A stretch of 64,000 nucleotides of DNA. Source: Carnobacterium_B sp040274945 (GTDB lineage Bacteria > Bacillota > Bacilli > Lactobacillales > Carnobacteriaceae). The translations under genes and the position numbers were made by a program. Below are positions 34,171 through 42,679 of the stretch, piece after piece; within the stretch, counting starts at the first letter, position 1; each line of letters opens with the position of its first letter. A model generated the notes under the pieces. The model did not search any database. It was not told the DNA's origin and saw only the letters and a program-made list of their open reading frames with translations. The stretch spans positions 1 through 64,000 of the forward strand of contig NZ_JBEMAR010000011.1 of NCBI RefSeq assembly GCF_040274945.1. The letters are read 5' to 3'.

Positions 34171-34449
34171 CATGTAGAAATAAAAAATTAGGTCTTTTAA
34201 ATTATTCAATAAATAATCGCTACTCTCATCTAGGTACTTCTAAAACGGTTTAAAAGAATTATTCAGAAAAATGTAAAAATATTCTATATTTTTTTGAAAT
34301 TGATAGATTAATGTACAGCCAAAAAAAAGTTTTTCTCTTTTTATTTTTTCTTCACTTTTTTTTTAATGTGAAAAGTACACGAAACTGTTTTTGGATACAA
34401 ATCTACTCAAGGTTCTTCTCGCTTTAATATTCACAAGCAATATTTTAGA
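34171..34449. other. AT-rich gene-free stretch before nrdH
   Basis: No gene, hairpin or repeat I can support. It contains T- and A-rich runs (34320-34370) and leads into the NrdR boxes. Confidence 0.5.
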
Positions 34450-34505
34450 ACACTATATATAGAAAAAAATGAATATGTCAATAGGAAAACCACTATATAT
34501 AGTGG
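34450..34505. promoter_or_regulatory. Tandem NrdR boxes
   Basis: ACACTATATATAGAAA (34450-34465) and CCACTATATATAGTGG (34490-34505) match the NrdR box (consensus about ACACWATATATWGTGT). The second is a perfect palindrome. The box starts are 40 bases apart. NrdR with ATP/dATP represses ribonucleotide reductase operons. Confidence 0.85.
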
Positions 34506-34514
34506 TTTATTTAT

Positions 34515-34543
34515 TTGCCAGTAGAGAGAAATAAGTGTAGAAT
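34515..34543 (+). promoter_or_regulatory. nrdHIEF promoter
   Basis: TTGCCA (34515-34520) and TAGAAT (34538-34543) with a 17-base spacer, ten bases after the second NrdR box. Confidence 0.55.
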
Positions 34544-34597
34544 ACAACTAGAGAAATAGAAGAAAGATCATTAAAAAAGAAGCCTAAAGGAGAATGT

Positions 34598-34834
34598 ATG
34601 ATGACTCAAAAAACGATTATTGTTTATTCTAAACCAAATTGTATGCAATGTAACTTCACTAAAAAATATTTAGAAGATAAAGGTGTATCTTACGAAGTAA
34701 AAGATATCTTTGAATCAGAAGAAGCGTTAAATGAAGTCAAAGAACTTGGGTTCAGCTCTGTTCCGGTTATTTCAGTTGAAGGACAGGATGCTTTTAATGG
34801 ATTTCGCCCAGATCTCCTTGATCAATTAGTATGA
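34598..34834 (+). CDS. nrdH: Glutaredoxin-like NrdH
   Basis: Electron donor for class Ib ribonucleotide reductase. The 78-residue thioredoxin fold has redox motif CMQC (KPNCMQCNFTKKYL) and the SSVPVIS cis-Pro segment. ATG 34598 or the adjacent ATG 34601 follows AAAGGAG; the first is used here. Its stop overlaps the nrdI start (ATGA). Confidence 0.94.
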   Translation: MMTQKTIIVYSKPNCMQCNFTKKYLEDKGVSYEVKDIFESEEALNEVKELGFSSVPVISVEGQDAFNGFRPDLLDQLV

Positions 34835-35196
34835 AAGTTGTTTACATTAGTTTAACAGGCCAAACAAGAAAGTTTGTTAAAAAATTAGATATGGATTCGC
34901 TGGAATTAACGCCAACGAATCCATATCTTGCTTTAAATGAACCATTTATTATTATCACTCCTACCTATGATAAAGAAGCAACAGACCTATTAAATGATTT
35001 TATTGAAACAGATGATAATAAAGACTACTTTAAAGGAGTAGCAGGTGGTGGGAATTTGAATTTTGGTAAGCTTTTCGCTTTTACAGCCAAAGATCTAGCC
35101 CATGATTATCAAGTTCCGCTACTACATACCTTTGAATTTCAAGGTAACGAAGAAGACGTTGCACAACTAAAGAAAGCGGTGAATGAAATTGGATAA
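34831..35196 (+). CDS. nrdI: Ribonucleotide reductase flavodoxin NrdI
   Basis: FMN protein that supplies the oxidant for assembling the Mn(III)2-tyrosyl radical in NrdF. The 121 residues have the phosphate loop SLTGQTRKFVKKL, TPTYD and GVAGGGNLNFGKLF, typical of NrdI. Translationally coupled to nrdH by a 4-base overlap and overlapping nrdE by 14 bases. The presence of NrdI implies a manganese-capable NrdF. Confidence 0.95.
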   Translation: MKVVYISLTGQTRKFVKKLDMDSLELTPTNPYLALNEPFIIITPTYDKEATDLLNDFIETDDNKDYFKGVAGGGNLNFGKLFAFTAKDLAHDYQVPLLHTFEFQGNEEDVAQLKKAVNEIG

Positions 35197-37366
35197 ACCT
35201 AAATTAGCATCAAAGCCAAAAGAAATTACGTATTTTAAGTTAAACAATGAACTGAATAGACCTGTAGATGGAAAAATCCCTTTGAATAAGGACCGTGAGG
35301 CTGTACGAGCTTATTTTTTAGAACACGTGAATCCAAATACAGTATTCTTTTACACTCTAGATGAAAAATTAAATTATTTAATTGAAGAAGATTATATAGA
35401 AGAAGAATTTTTATTAAAATATGACAGAGCATTTGTACGTGAGTTGTTTGATGATATTTACAGCCGCAAATTCAGATTTCGTTCATTTATGTCTGCATTT
35501 AAATTTTATACTCAATATGCCCTTAAAACAAATGACGGAGAACGTTTCTTAGAACGCTACGAAGATCGAATCGTTTTCAATGCGTTATATTTAGCAGATG
35601 GAGACACAGAATTGGCGAGTAGGCTGGCGGATGAGATCGTAAACCAACGATACCAACCAGCTACTCCAACCTTCCTAAATGCTGGACGCAAAAGACGTGG
35701 AGAATTGGTTTCTTGCTTCTTAATCCAAGCAACAGATGACATGAACAGTATTGGTCGTGTTGTGAATAGTGCATTGCAATTGTCTCGTATTGGAGGCGGA
35801 GTAGGAGTGAATTTATCTAATTTACGTGCTTCTGGTGATCCAATCAAAAAAATCGATAATGCTTCAAGTGGTGTTGTTCCAGTAATGAAATTACTAGAAG
35901 ATAGTTTCAGTTATTCTAATCAACTTGGCCAACGTAATGGAGCAGGGGCTGTTTATTTAAATGTCTTCCATCCAGATATTGTTTCATTTCTTTCAACAAA
36001 AAAAGAGAATGCGGATGAAAAAATTCGTGTAAAAACTCTTTCTCTTGGACTAGTTGTACCGGATAAATTCTATGAATTAGCAGCACACGACGAACAGATG
36101 TATTTGTTTAGTCCTTATGATGTTGAACGTATCTATGGAGAACCATTTGCTTATATCGATATTACTAAAGAATACGACAACATGGTGAACAATGAAGAAA
36201 TACGCAAATCTAAAATTAGTGCCCGTGAATTAGAAAATGAAATTTCTAAACTGCAACAAGAATCTGGGTACCCTTATATTATTAACGTTGATACAGCAAA
36301 TCGTGAAAACCCAGTTTATGGAACGATTACAATGAGTAACTTGTGTAGTGAGATTTTACAGATCCAAGAACCTTCAATGATCAATAACGATCAAACGTAT
36401 GAGCATTTAGGAACAGATATCAGTTGTAATCTTGGTTCAACTAATATTGTAAACTTGATGAATTCGCCTGATTTTGGAACTTCAATCGACACGATGGTTC
36501 GGGCTTTAACGATGGTTACCGATCAATCAAGTATTGATGCGGTACCGTCAATTAAAAATGGGAATGATAAGTACCATACGATTGGTCTTGGGGCAATGGG
36601 ACTGCACACGTATTTAGCGTTGAATCAAATTCACTATGGTTCACCAGAATCCGTTGAATTTACGGATGTGTACTTTAAATTGTTAAATTACTATACGTTA
36701 GTATCCAGTAATAAAGTAGCGAAAGAAAGAGGTACGACTTTTTATAATTTTGAAAAATCTACGTATGCGAATGGTACTTATTTTGATAAGTACATCAACG
36801 AAAACTTTGTTTTTTCAAGCGAAAAAGTTCAACACTTGTTCGATGGGATCCAAGTGCCTACTATAGAAGATTGGGCAGCTTTAAAAGAAGCGGTAATGAA
36901 AGATGGTTTATATCACCAAAACCGTTTAGCTGTAGCACCAACGGGTTCAATTAGTTACGTAAACGAAACATCATCTAGTTTACATCCAATCACACGTTTG
37001 ATTGAAGAACGTCAAGAGAAAAAGACGGGGAAAACTTACTACCCAGCACCTTTCTTATCAAATGACACAATGCCTTATTATAAGTCAGCTTATGACATGG
37101 ATATGCGTCAAGTGATTGATGTTTATGCAGCGGCCCAAAAACACATTGATCAAGGGATGAGCTTAACACTCTTCTTACGCTCTGAAATTCCTGAAGGGTT
37201 GTATGAGTGGAAAAATGGACGCACAACCAAACAAACGACTCGTGATTTAAATATTTTACGTCATTATGCTTGGAAAAAAGGTGTGAAATCTATTTACTAC
37301 GTTCGTACATTTACTGAAAATTCAGAAGAAATTGGTTCGAATGCTTGTGAGAGCTGCACCATTTAA
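35183..37366 (+). CDS. nrdE: Class Ib ribonucleotide reductase alpha subunit NrdE
   Basis: Reduces ribonucleoside diphosphates to deoxyribonucleotides with NrdF. The 727 residues include substrate-site cysteines in SCFLIQ (near 175) and SNLCSEIL (near 393), the radical motif region with NLGSTNIVN, and the C-terminal redox pair ACESCTI re-reduced by NrdH. No ATP-cone at the N-terminus, as expected for class Ib. ATG 35183 lies inside nrdI; a TTG six bases on is a possible alternative. It is 16 bases upstream of nrdF. Confidence 0.96.
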   Translation: MKLDKPKLASKPKEITYFKLNNELNRPVDGKIPLNKDREAVRAYFLEHVNPNTVFFYTLDEKLNYLIEEDYIEEEFLLKYDRAFVRELFDDIYSRKFRFRSFMSAFKFYTQYALKTNDGERFLERYEDRIVFNALYLADGDTELASRLADEIVNQRYQPATPTFLNAGRKRRGELVSCFLIQATDDMNSIGRVVNSALQLSRIGGGVGVNLSNLRASGDPIKKIDNASSGVVPVMKLLEDSFSYSNQLGQRNGAGAVYLNVFHPDIVSFLSTKKENADEKIRVKTLSLGLVVPDKFYELAAHDEQMYLFSPYDVERIYGEPFAYIDITKEYDNMVNNEEIRKSKISARELENEISKLQQESGYPYIINVDTANRENPVYGTITMSNLCSEILQIQEPSMINNDQTYEHLGTDISCNLGSTNIVNLMNSPDFGTSIDTMVRALTMVTDQSSIDAVPSIKNGNDKYHTIGLGAMGLHTYLALNQIHYGSPESVEFTDVYFKLLNYYTLVSSNKVAKERGTTFYNFEKSTYANGTYFDKYINENFVFSSEKVQHLFDGIQVPTIEDWAALKEAVMKDGLYHQNRLAVAPTGSISYVNETSSSLHPITRLIEERQEKKTGKTYYPAPFLSNDTMPYYKSAYDMDMRQVIDVYAAAQKHIDQGMSLTLFLRSEIPEGLYEWKNGRTTKQTTRDLNILRHYAWKKGVKSIYYVRTFTENSEEIGSNACESCTI

Positions 37367-37381
37367 AAGGAGAGAACTAGA

Positions 37382-38344
37382 ATGACAACGAATTATACAG
37401 CCATTAACTGGAACAATATTGAAGACATGATTGATAAGTTAACATGGGAAAAATTAGTAGAACAATTTTGGACGGATACACGTATCCCATTATCGAATGA
37501 TTTAGACGATTGGGCACGACTTCCTAAAATCGAAAAAGACATGGTTGGTAAAGTATTTGGCGGATTAACCTTATTGGATACTCTTCAATCGCAAGATGGT
37601 GTTCAGTCGTTAAAACAATCTATCCGTACTCAACATGAAGAAGCGGTGTATAACAATATCCAATTTATGGAATCAATGCATGCGAAAAGCTACAGTGCGA
37701 TTTTTAGTACGTTAAATAGCAAATTTGAAATTGATGAAATTTTTCAATGGACAAATACAGATGAGTTATTGCAATTAAAAGCATCCACCATTAATGATAT
37801 TTACCATAATGGAACAGACTTGCAACGAAAAGTTGCTAGTGTCATGTTGGAATCATTCTTATTCTACTCAGGATTTTTTGCCCCACTGCATTATTTAGGG
37901 AACAATAAGTTGCCAAATGTAGCCGAAATTATTAAATTGATTTTACGGGATGAATCTGTTCACGGAACCTATATTGGGTACAAGTTCCAAATTGCGTTTA
38001 ATCAGTTGCCTGATGATGAAAAAGAAGAAATAAAAAATTGGACGTATGAATTGCTGTTTAAACTGTATCAAAATGAAGTGAAGTATGCAGAATATTTGTA
38101 TGATGAAATAGGATGGACTGAACGTGTAAAAGTTTTTCTTAGATACAATGCAAATAAAGCATTGCAAAATCTTGGATTTGATCCGTTATTTCCAGATACA
38201 GCCAATGATGTAGATCCAGTTATTATGAACGGAATTTCTACGGGTACATCTAACCATGACTTTTTCTCGCAAGTTGGGAATGGGTATTTACTTGGTATGG
38301 TCGAATCTATGGAGACGGACGATTACGAAAAGTGGACTGTTTAA
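37382..38344 (+). CDS. nrdF: Class Ib ribonucleotide reductase beta subunit NrdF
   Basis: Radical-generating subunit with a dimetal (Mn2 or Fe2) site and tyrosyl radical. The 320 residues have ligand motifs in EEAVYNNIQFMESMHAKSYS and the last ligands in RDESVHGTYIGYKFQ. Ends ESMETDDYEKWTV, matching NrdF tails. ATG after AAGGAGAG. Last gene of nrdHIEF, followed by a hairpin that is also the left end of an intergenic repeat element. Confidence 0.96.
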   Translation: MTTNYTAINWNNIEDMIDKLTWEKLVEQFWTDTRIPLSNDLDDWARLPKIEKDMVGKVFGGLTLLDTLQSQDGVQSLKQSIRTQHEEAVYNNIQFMESMHAKSYSAIFSTLNSKFEIDEIFQWTNTDELLQLKASTINDIYHNGTDLQRKVASVMLESFLFYSGFFAPLHYLGNNKLPNVAEIIKLILRDESVHGTYIGYKFQIAFNQLPDDEKEEIKNWTYELLFKLYQNEVKYAEYLYDEIGWTERVKVFLRYNANKALQNLGFDPLFPDTANDVDPVIMNGISTGTSNHDFFSQVGNGYLLGMVESMETDDYEKWTV

Positions 38345-38399
38345 CAATTAATTAAGAATTCATTTGGGATTTTTGAATGGAGAAATTTAAATAGCGGAA

Positions 38400-38619
38400 G
38401 AGGCTGGGACAAAAATCCCAGCCTTTTCTCTATATACAAATATCTATTCTAAAACGTGCTTCAAAAAGCAGACCCGGCGTCCTCTTCACGAATAATGCTC
38501 GATGGTCGACCATAGTACGCTTATTCGTTCCAGTTGCCCTAGTTCTTGCAAATCTATTCGCATTAGAGATAAGGTATGCGTTAGAAGATTCGGGCCTGAA
38601 CGCTTTTTGTCCCACTCTC
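38400..38619. repeat. 220-bp intergenic element with inverted terminal repeats
   Basis: The left end GAGGCTGGGACAAAAA (38400-38415) and the reverse complement of the right end, GAGAGTGGGACAAAAA (38604-38619), agree at 14 of 16 bases. Inside is a nested palindrome: ACGAATAA (38488-38495) with TTATTCGT (38521-38528) around ATGGTCGACCAT (38502-38513). Base composition is higher in GC than the flanks. No convincing gene: minus-strand open frames cross it but lack start context. It looks like a non-autonomous (MITE-like) or REP-type intergenic repeat. I see one copy only in this window. Confidence 0.6.
38402..38427 (+). terminator. nrdF terminator
   Basis: GGCTGGGA / TCCCAGCC with loop CAAAAA, then TTTTC. 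It forms the left end of the repeat element below. Confidence 0.75.
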
Positions 38620-38735
38620 GTTTTTTTAAATTTAGAAATAGAAATAACCTTTTATCTGGTGGGGAATAATTGTGAAGAATTAAAGTTTCAGTTATGATAA
38701 GATTGTTAATAAGTTGGTAAAAAGGAGGAGAAAAA

Positions 38736-39644
38736 ATGGAAAGACGTGAAATGAAAAGGACCGCAAAGAAATTATTAAAAGGAAATTGGAAAGTTGCTAT
38801 TTTAAATTTAATTATTGTTTCTGTTTTGACAGGCGCCATTAGCCAAGGTATTTTTACTTTGATTGGTTCTGGAAGCTCTCTTACAATGCTTGATTCTTTC
38901 ATGCAAGGAAACTTAGACAATCCAACAATGTTTGTTGAGCCAAGTATTACAGCTAGTTTATTAACTTCACTTGTTAGTATATTGGTCAGTTTTATTTCTG
39001 GATTGTTGAATGCTGGTTATGCTTGGAATATTTTAGACATGGTAGATGGAGCAAAATTGTCTATAGAAGGTATGTTCCAAACATTTAAAAAAGAACGTAT
39101 CTTTAAAACGACGGGTTTGATTATTGTAATGACTATTTTAATCACATTATGGTCGCTATTATTGATCATACCAGGTATCATCAAAAGTTATAGTTACAGT
39201 CAAGCATTGAACCTAATGAAAGATAACCCTTCGATTAGTATTATGGAGGCATTAGATCAGAGTCGTAAAATGATGAAGGGGAATAAATGGAAATTTTTCC
39301 TATTACAACTCTCATTCATCTGGTGGTATATTGTACCGTTTATTCTTTTTGGTTTATTTACATTAGGAAGTACCCAAACAATAAGTGCGAGACTGGAAGC
39401 CAATCCTAATGAAGGAATCGTTGTTATTTTAGGTTTTCTACTAGTATTTTTAGCAATCTTGCTATTCGTCATTCTGATTTCTTTTTACATCGAACCTTAT
39501 CGTATAACTTCTCAGCAAGTCTTTTACCGTTCGTTAACAGATGGAGATGCTTATAGCACTGAACATCCAACTACCATCAAAAAGGGTGACAATCAGTATA
39601 ATGAGGACTACGAAGGCAAACAGTTAGATGATGTCGACTTTTAA
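38736..39644 (+). CDS. DUF975 family membrane protein
   Basis: A polytopic protein of 302 residues with about six membrane segments (first at 20-42; later pairs near 85-110, 125-150, 185-210 and 225-255). The N-terminus RREMKRTAKKLLKGNWKVA and the LLIIPGIIKSYSYSQALNLMKDNPSISIMEALDQSRKMMKG region are typical of DUF975. Function unknown. The ATG follows AAAGGAGGAG. Monocistronic, with a strong terminator. Confidence 0.85.
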   Translation: MERREMKRTAKKLLKGNWKVAILNLIIVSVLTGAISQGIFTLIGSGSSLTMLDSFMQGNLDNPTMFVEPSITASLLTSLVSILVSFISGLLNAGYAWNILDMVDGAKLSIEGMFQTFKKERIFKTTGLIIVMTILITLWSLLLIIPGIIKSYSYSQALNLMKDNPSISIMEALDQSRKMMKGNKWKFFLLQLSFIWWYIVPFILFGLFTLGSTQTISARLEANPNEGIVVILGFLLVFLAILLFVILISFYIEPYRITSQQVFYRSLTDGDAYSTEHPTTIKKGDNQYNEDYEGKQLDDVDF

Positions 39645-39698
39645 AAATTTTTAACCGATCATATTTATTTTAAATAGAGCACTGTAAAGGCAAAATTT

Positions 39699-39754
39699 AA
39701 AAGACTAGCAAGGAATAAATGTTGAAAACATTCATTCCTTTGCTAGTCTTTTTT
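39699..39754 (+). terminator. Terminator after the DUF975 gene
   Basis: AAAAGACTAGCAA / TTTGCTAGTCTTTT with an inner AATGTT/AACATT stem. Confidence 0.9.
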
Positions 39755-39991
39755 GCTAAATAGTAAAATGATTGAATAATCTGAAAATAAATAACACAAT
39801 TTAAGGTTATATCTTTTTGTTATTAATGAAAGATAGGATACAATAAAACTAAGTATAAAAGGTTACAAAGATATAAGTATAAGAATATATATTCATTATT
39901 TTCAAAAATTAAATAGAATGGAGGGAAAGGTTAATTAGCTAAAGTTCATTTCTTAATGCTTCTCAGCACTTAAGAAAGGAGTAGAGAAAGA
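39755..39991. other. AT-rich leader region of the lipoprotein pair
   Basis: With the terminator this is a gap of about 350 bases. It holds no gene I can support. A second ribosome-site-like GGAGGGAAAGG (39920-39930) has no start codon downstream in range. Confidence 0.4.
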
Positions 39992-41167
39992 ATGAAAAAG
40001 TTGGGATTTCTACTCATTTTTGTTGTTGTTTTGGCCGGATGCGATGTTGGTAAATTGGCAGATAAGTTAACAGAAGAAATTATGTCTAGTTCTGCTAGCA
40101 GTGTAAGCACTGAAAATAAAACAAGTAATCAATCAACTGCTTCTAGTGGAGAAGATTCAGCTGAAATTGAAAGCGCTATTGAAAAAAGTGAAGAGTCTCT
40201 GTCCAATCAAATTTCATCAGATTTAACGGAAAAAGATAGTTCGAATGAATTAATCTTAGTTCCACAAAATGATGAAATCGACAAAGGGTTAACTATTGAA
40301 ACAGATGGTACATTAGCAATGTTAGAAGATTATGTAAAAGAAAATCCGAATATGGGTTATGAAAATGACGTAACTATTATTTATACAGGAGAAACATATG
40401 GGGAATCTCCAAACCTTGCAGGAATATTTTTTATTATCAATCGAACAGATAGTGCTATGAAAGATATTCGTTTCACGTATACATTTGGTAAATCAGATAG
40501 TGAATTGATTTTTGATAAACAGTCGTTTACATTGACTGGAGATAGTTTTGGTACACTAGATCCGAATACAGTTATGCCCATGTATCTAGTAGTTGATCCT
40601 TCTAAGGAAGCACTCTTGGAGGGCATGAACACGAGTCAATTGGTAGAAGAAATACACGTATTTGATTATACAGATGCTGGTAAGTCAGACCAACCAACTC
40701 AACCAGAGGAATCTGCTATTGAAACAATCGAAGAGGAATTGACTCTTGTCATTCCTAAAGAAAATGCTGACAATGGACAAACGCTTGATAATAATCCATT
40801 GATGGCTGAATTTCAACAACTCGTAACGGAACATCCGGATATGGGATTTAATAATGATGTGACAGTTATGTATTCTGGATTGTATGATAAGGCAGACGGC
40901 GATACATTGGCTTACTTTTTTGTTATTAATAAAACGGATACTGAGATGAAAAATATTCGTTATCAACTAAGTTACGGCAATAAAGATGGGGAAATGGTAT
41001 GGGATAAAGAAGCTGTTATTTTGAGAGAAGATATATTTGGTCCGTTAAAATCAAATACCGTTCTCCCTCTAACGATGACAGTTCCAAAGGAAAAAGTAGA
41101 TTTATTTTTTTCCATTACAAATGAGAATCTTTCCATTAAGTTGGATAAATTTACTTTTGAAGAGTAA
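39992..41167 (+). CDS. Lipoprotein with two copies of an uncharacterised domain
   Basis: A 391-residue secreted lipoprotein: signal peptide with lipobox VLAGC (Cys17), Ser/Glu-rich linker (to about 88), then two homologous domains. Domain A covers about 90-225 and domain B about 245-390. Both have (E)xPxMG(Y/F)xNDVT, a FF(I/V)IN(R/K)TD motif, MK(D/N)IR and FG.L..NTV(M/L)P. The domains look like beta-sandwiches of the kind found in DUF-type Gram-positive lipoproteins; I cannot name the family. ATG after AAGGAG. The next gene encodes a one-domain relative, so this is a tandem-duplicated family. Confidence 0.8.
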   Translation: MKKLGFLLIFVVVLAGCDVGKLADKLTEEIMSSSASSVSTENKTSNQSTASSGEDSAEIESAIEKSEESLSNQISSDLTEKDSSNELILVPQNDEIDKGLTIETDGTLAMLEDYVKENPNMGYENDVTIIYTGETYGESPNLAGIFFIINRTDSAMKDIRFTYTFGKSDSELIFDKQSFTLTGDSFGTLDPNTVMPMYLVVDPSKEALLEGMNTSQLVEEIHVFDYTDAGKSDQPTQPEESAIETIEEELTLVIPKENADNGQTLDNNPLMAEFQQLVTEHPDMGFNNDVTVMYSGLYDKADGDTLAYFFVINKTDTEMKNIRYQLSYGNKDGEMVWDKEAVILREDIFGPLKSNTVLPLTMTVPKEKVDLFFSITNENLSIKLDKFTFEE

Positions 41168-41228
41168 AACAGGTTGGAATAATTAGGACTATAGGGTAGT
41201 AGGATTAAAAAGGGGAAGGATGATAAAA

Positions 41229-41906
41229 ATGAAAAAAATATTAACGCTTTTAGGAGCAGTCGTTTTGTTGGCAGGGTGTGATTTTATTGGAGGAGGTAGC
41301 GAGACAACATCTTCTAGTGAAGCAAGTTCGACAGCAACGAGTGAAAGTATGATAAGTTCTGAAATGTCTTCCGAGTCTTCTGCAGTTGCTTCTTCTCAGT
41401 CAAGTATTATTGGTACAGAAGAATCTATGGTAGATTCTAGCGCAACAGGCGAGACAACAACAGATATGGATATTCCACTTGTCCCACAAAAAATGGAACT
41501 AGATCAAGGTTTGACACTTGAAAGTGATTCTGTATTACAAGAAATAGAAATGAGAATGGCAGAATCAGAAGACATTGGTATTGAAAATGATGTAGCTATT
41601 CACTTCACCGGTATGTATTTAGGTGAGGCTGGCGAGATGCAAGCTATTTTTATTATCGTTAACAGAATGGATGTTGCTATGACAAACATCGACATTACGA
41701 TTAGTTTTAGCACGGTCGATGGCGATGTTATCCTAGACAAAGCACCCTTCTATTTAACAGAAGAATCTTTTGGAGTATTAGAACCGGAGACTGCGATGCC
41801 GATTTACTTAAATATTCCGCCTGAAAATGAAGATGCATTTTTCAGTACTTCTGATATCAATAATTTAGTTTACACAATTGACGAGTTTGATTTCGAAGAA
41901 AAATAA
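41229..41906 (+). CDS. Lipoprotein with one copy of the same domain
   Basis: A 225-residue relative of the preceding protein: signal peptide with lipobox LLAGC, a Ser/Thr/Glu-rich linker, then one domain (about 90-225). Visible motifs are IGIENDVAIHFTGMYLGEAG, IFIIVNRMDVAMTNIDI, and ESFGVLEPETAMPIYL. It corresponds more to domain A of its neighbour, since both are preceded by LVPQ...(D)QGLT(I/L)E. ATG 41229 follows GGGGAAGG; the ATG at 41220 lies inside the ribosome site. It is 61 bases after the two-domain gene, and a terminator follows. Function unknown. Confidence 0.8.
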   Translation: MKKILTLLGAVVLLAGCDFIGGGSETTSSSEASSTATSESMISSEMSSESSAVASSQSSIIGTEESMVDSSATGETTTDMDIPLVPQKMELDQGLTLESDSVLQEIEMRMAESEDIGIENDVAIHFTGMYLGEAGEMQAIFIIVNRMDVAMTNIDITISFSTVDGDVILDKAPFYLTEESFGVLEPETAMPIYLNIPPENEDAFFSTSDINNLVYTIDEFDFEEK

Positions 41907-41928
41907 GTTAGTACGTTTAAACTAAAAG

Positions 41929-41973
41929 AGCCCGATTGAATGTTTTCTTTTACATTCAGTCGGGATTTTTTTT
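41929..41973 (+). terminator. Terminator after the lipoprotein pair
   Basis: CCCGAtTGAATGT / ACATTCAgTCGGG with a T8 tract. Confidence 0.88.
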
Positions 41974-42079
41974 GACCAGAAGTTTTTTGAAAAAATCATA
42001 AAAGTAGTCTAAGTAGCAATAAAAATGGTAGGATTAACATAATACATAAGCAGTTATGCTATGCGAGAGGTGATGTTAA

Positions 42080-42643
42080 ATGAAACTTCAGGCAAAAGAT
42101 TTTCTCACTCTTCCCAATATTTTATCGTATGTTCGTCTATTGCTCATCCCAGTCTTTATGGTGCAGTACTTGACAGCTACAGATATAGGCGATTATTATA
42201 TTGCCGGAATAATCATTATTTTTTCAGGATTAACGGACTTGCTAGATGGATATATTGCTCGAAAATTTAATCAAATTACGGAGTTAGGAAAATTATTGGA
42301 CCCAATTGCTGATAAACTTACTCAGGTAGCGGTTATTATTTGTTTGCTCGTTCATTATGAAAAGATGTGGATCATCATTACCTTGTTCGTAGCAAAAGAA
42401 TTATTTATGGCTGTAAATGATTTTTTACTTTATCGACAAGGTAAGAAACTTGATGGTGCTAAATGGTTTGGGAAAGTATCTACTGCAGTATTCTATGCGT
42501 GTATGACATTTTTAGTGGCATTTCCTAGTATCCAAGCAACGACTGCAAATAGCCTAATGATTGTTACTGGTTTTTTCTTAACACTCTCATTTGTCTTATA
42601 TGGGCGTGAATTCTTTACCATGTATCAAAAAAGTTCAAAGTAA
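42080..42643 (+). CDS. CDP-alcohol phosphatidyltransferase family protein
   Basis: A membrane enzyme of phospholipid synthesis, 187 residues with about five hydrophobic segments. The catalytic motif D-x2-DG-x2-AR-x8-G-x3-D-x3-D is complete in LTDLLDGYIARKFNQITELG and the following KLLDPIADK. It could be phosphatidylglycerophosphate synthase (PgsA) or a cardiolipin synthase of the CDP-alcohol type. The canonical firmicute pgsA usually sits near cinA-recA, which are absent here, so a paralogue is possible. ATG after GAGAGGTGA. It is 36 bases upstream of the CBS protein gene. Confidence 0.88.
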   Translation: MKLQAKDFLTLPNILSYVRLLLIPVFMVQYLTATDIGDYYIAGIIIIFSGLTDLLDGYIARKFNQITELGKLLDPIADKLTQVAVIICLLVHYEKMWIIITLFVAKELFMAVNDFLLYRQGKKLDGAKWFGKVSTAVFYACMTFLVAFPSIQATTANSLMIVTGFFLTLSFVLYGREFFTMYQKSSK

Positions 42644-42679
42644 ATTTAACGTGTAAGTAAATCCTGAGAGGAGTACAAA

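Noticed and set aside
38430..38920. Minus-strand open frames across the repeat element and the DUF975 gene start
   Set aside because: They run through the inverted-repeat element and antisense to a well-supported gene, without ribosome sites or recognisable protein features.
42061..42270. 69-codon open frame overlapping the start of the phosphatidyltransferase gene
   Set aside because: It is in another frame of a gene with complete catalytic motifs and has no independent support.
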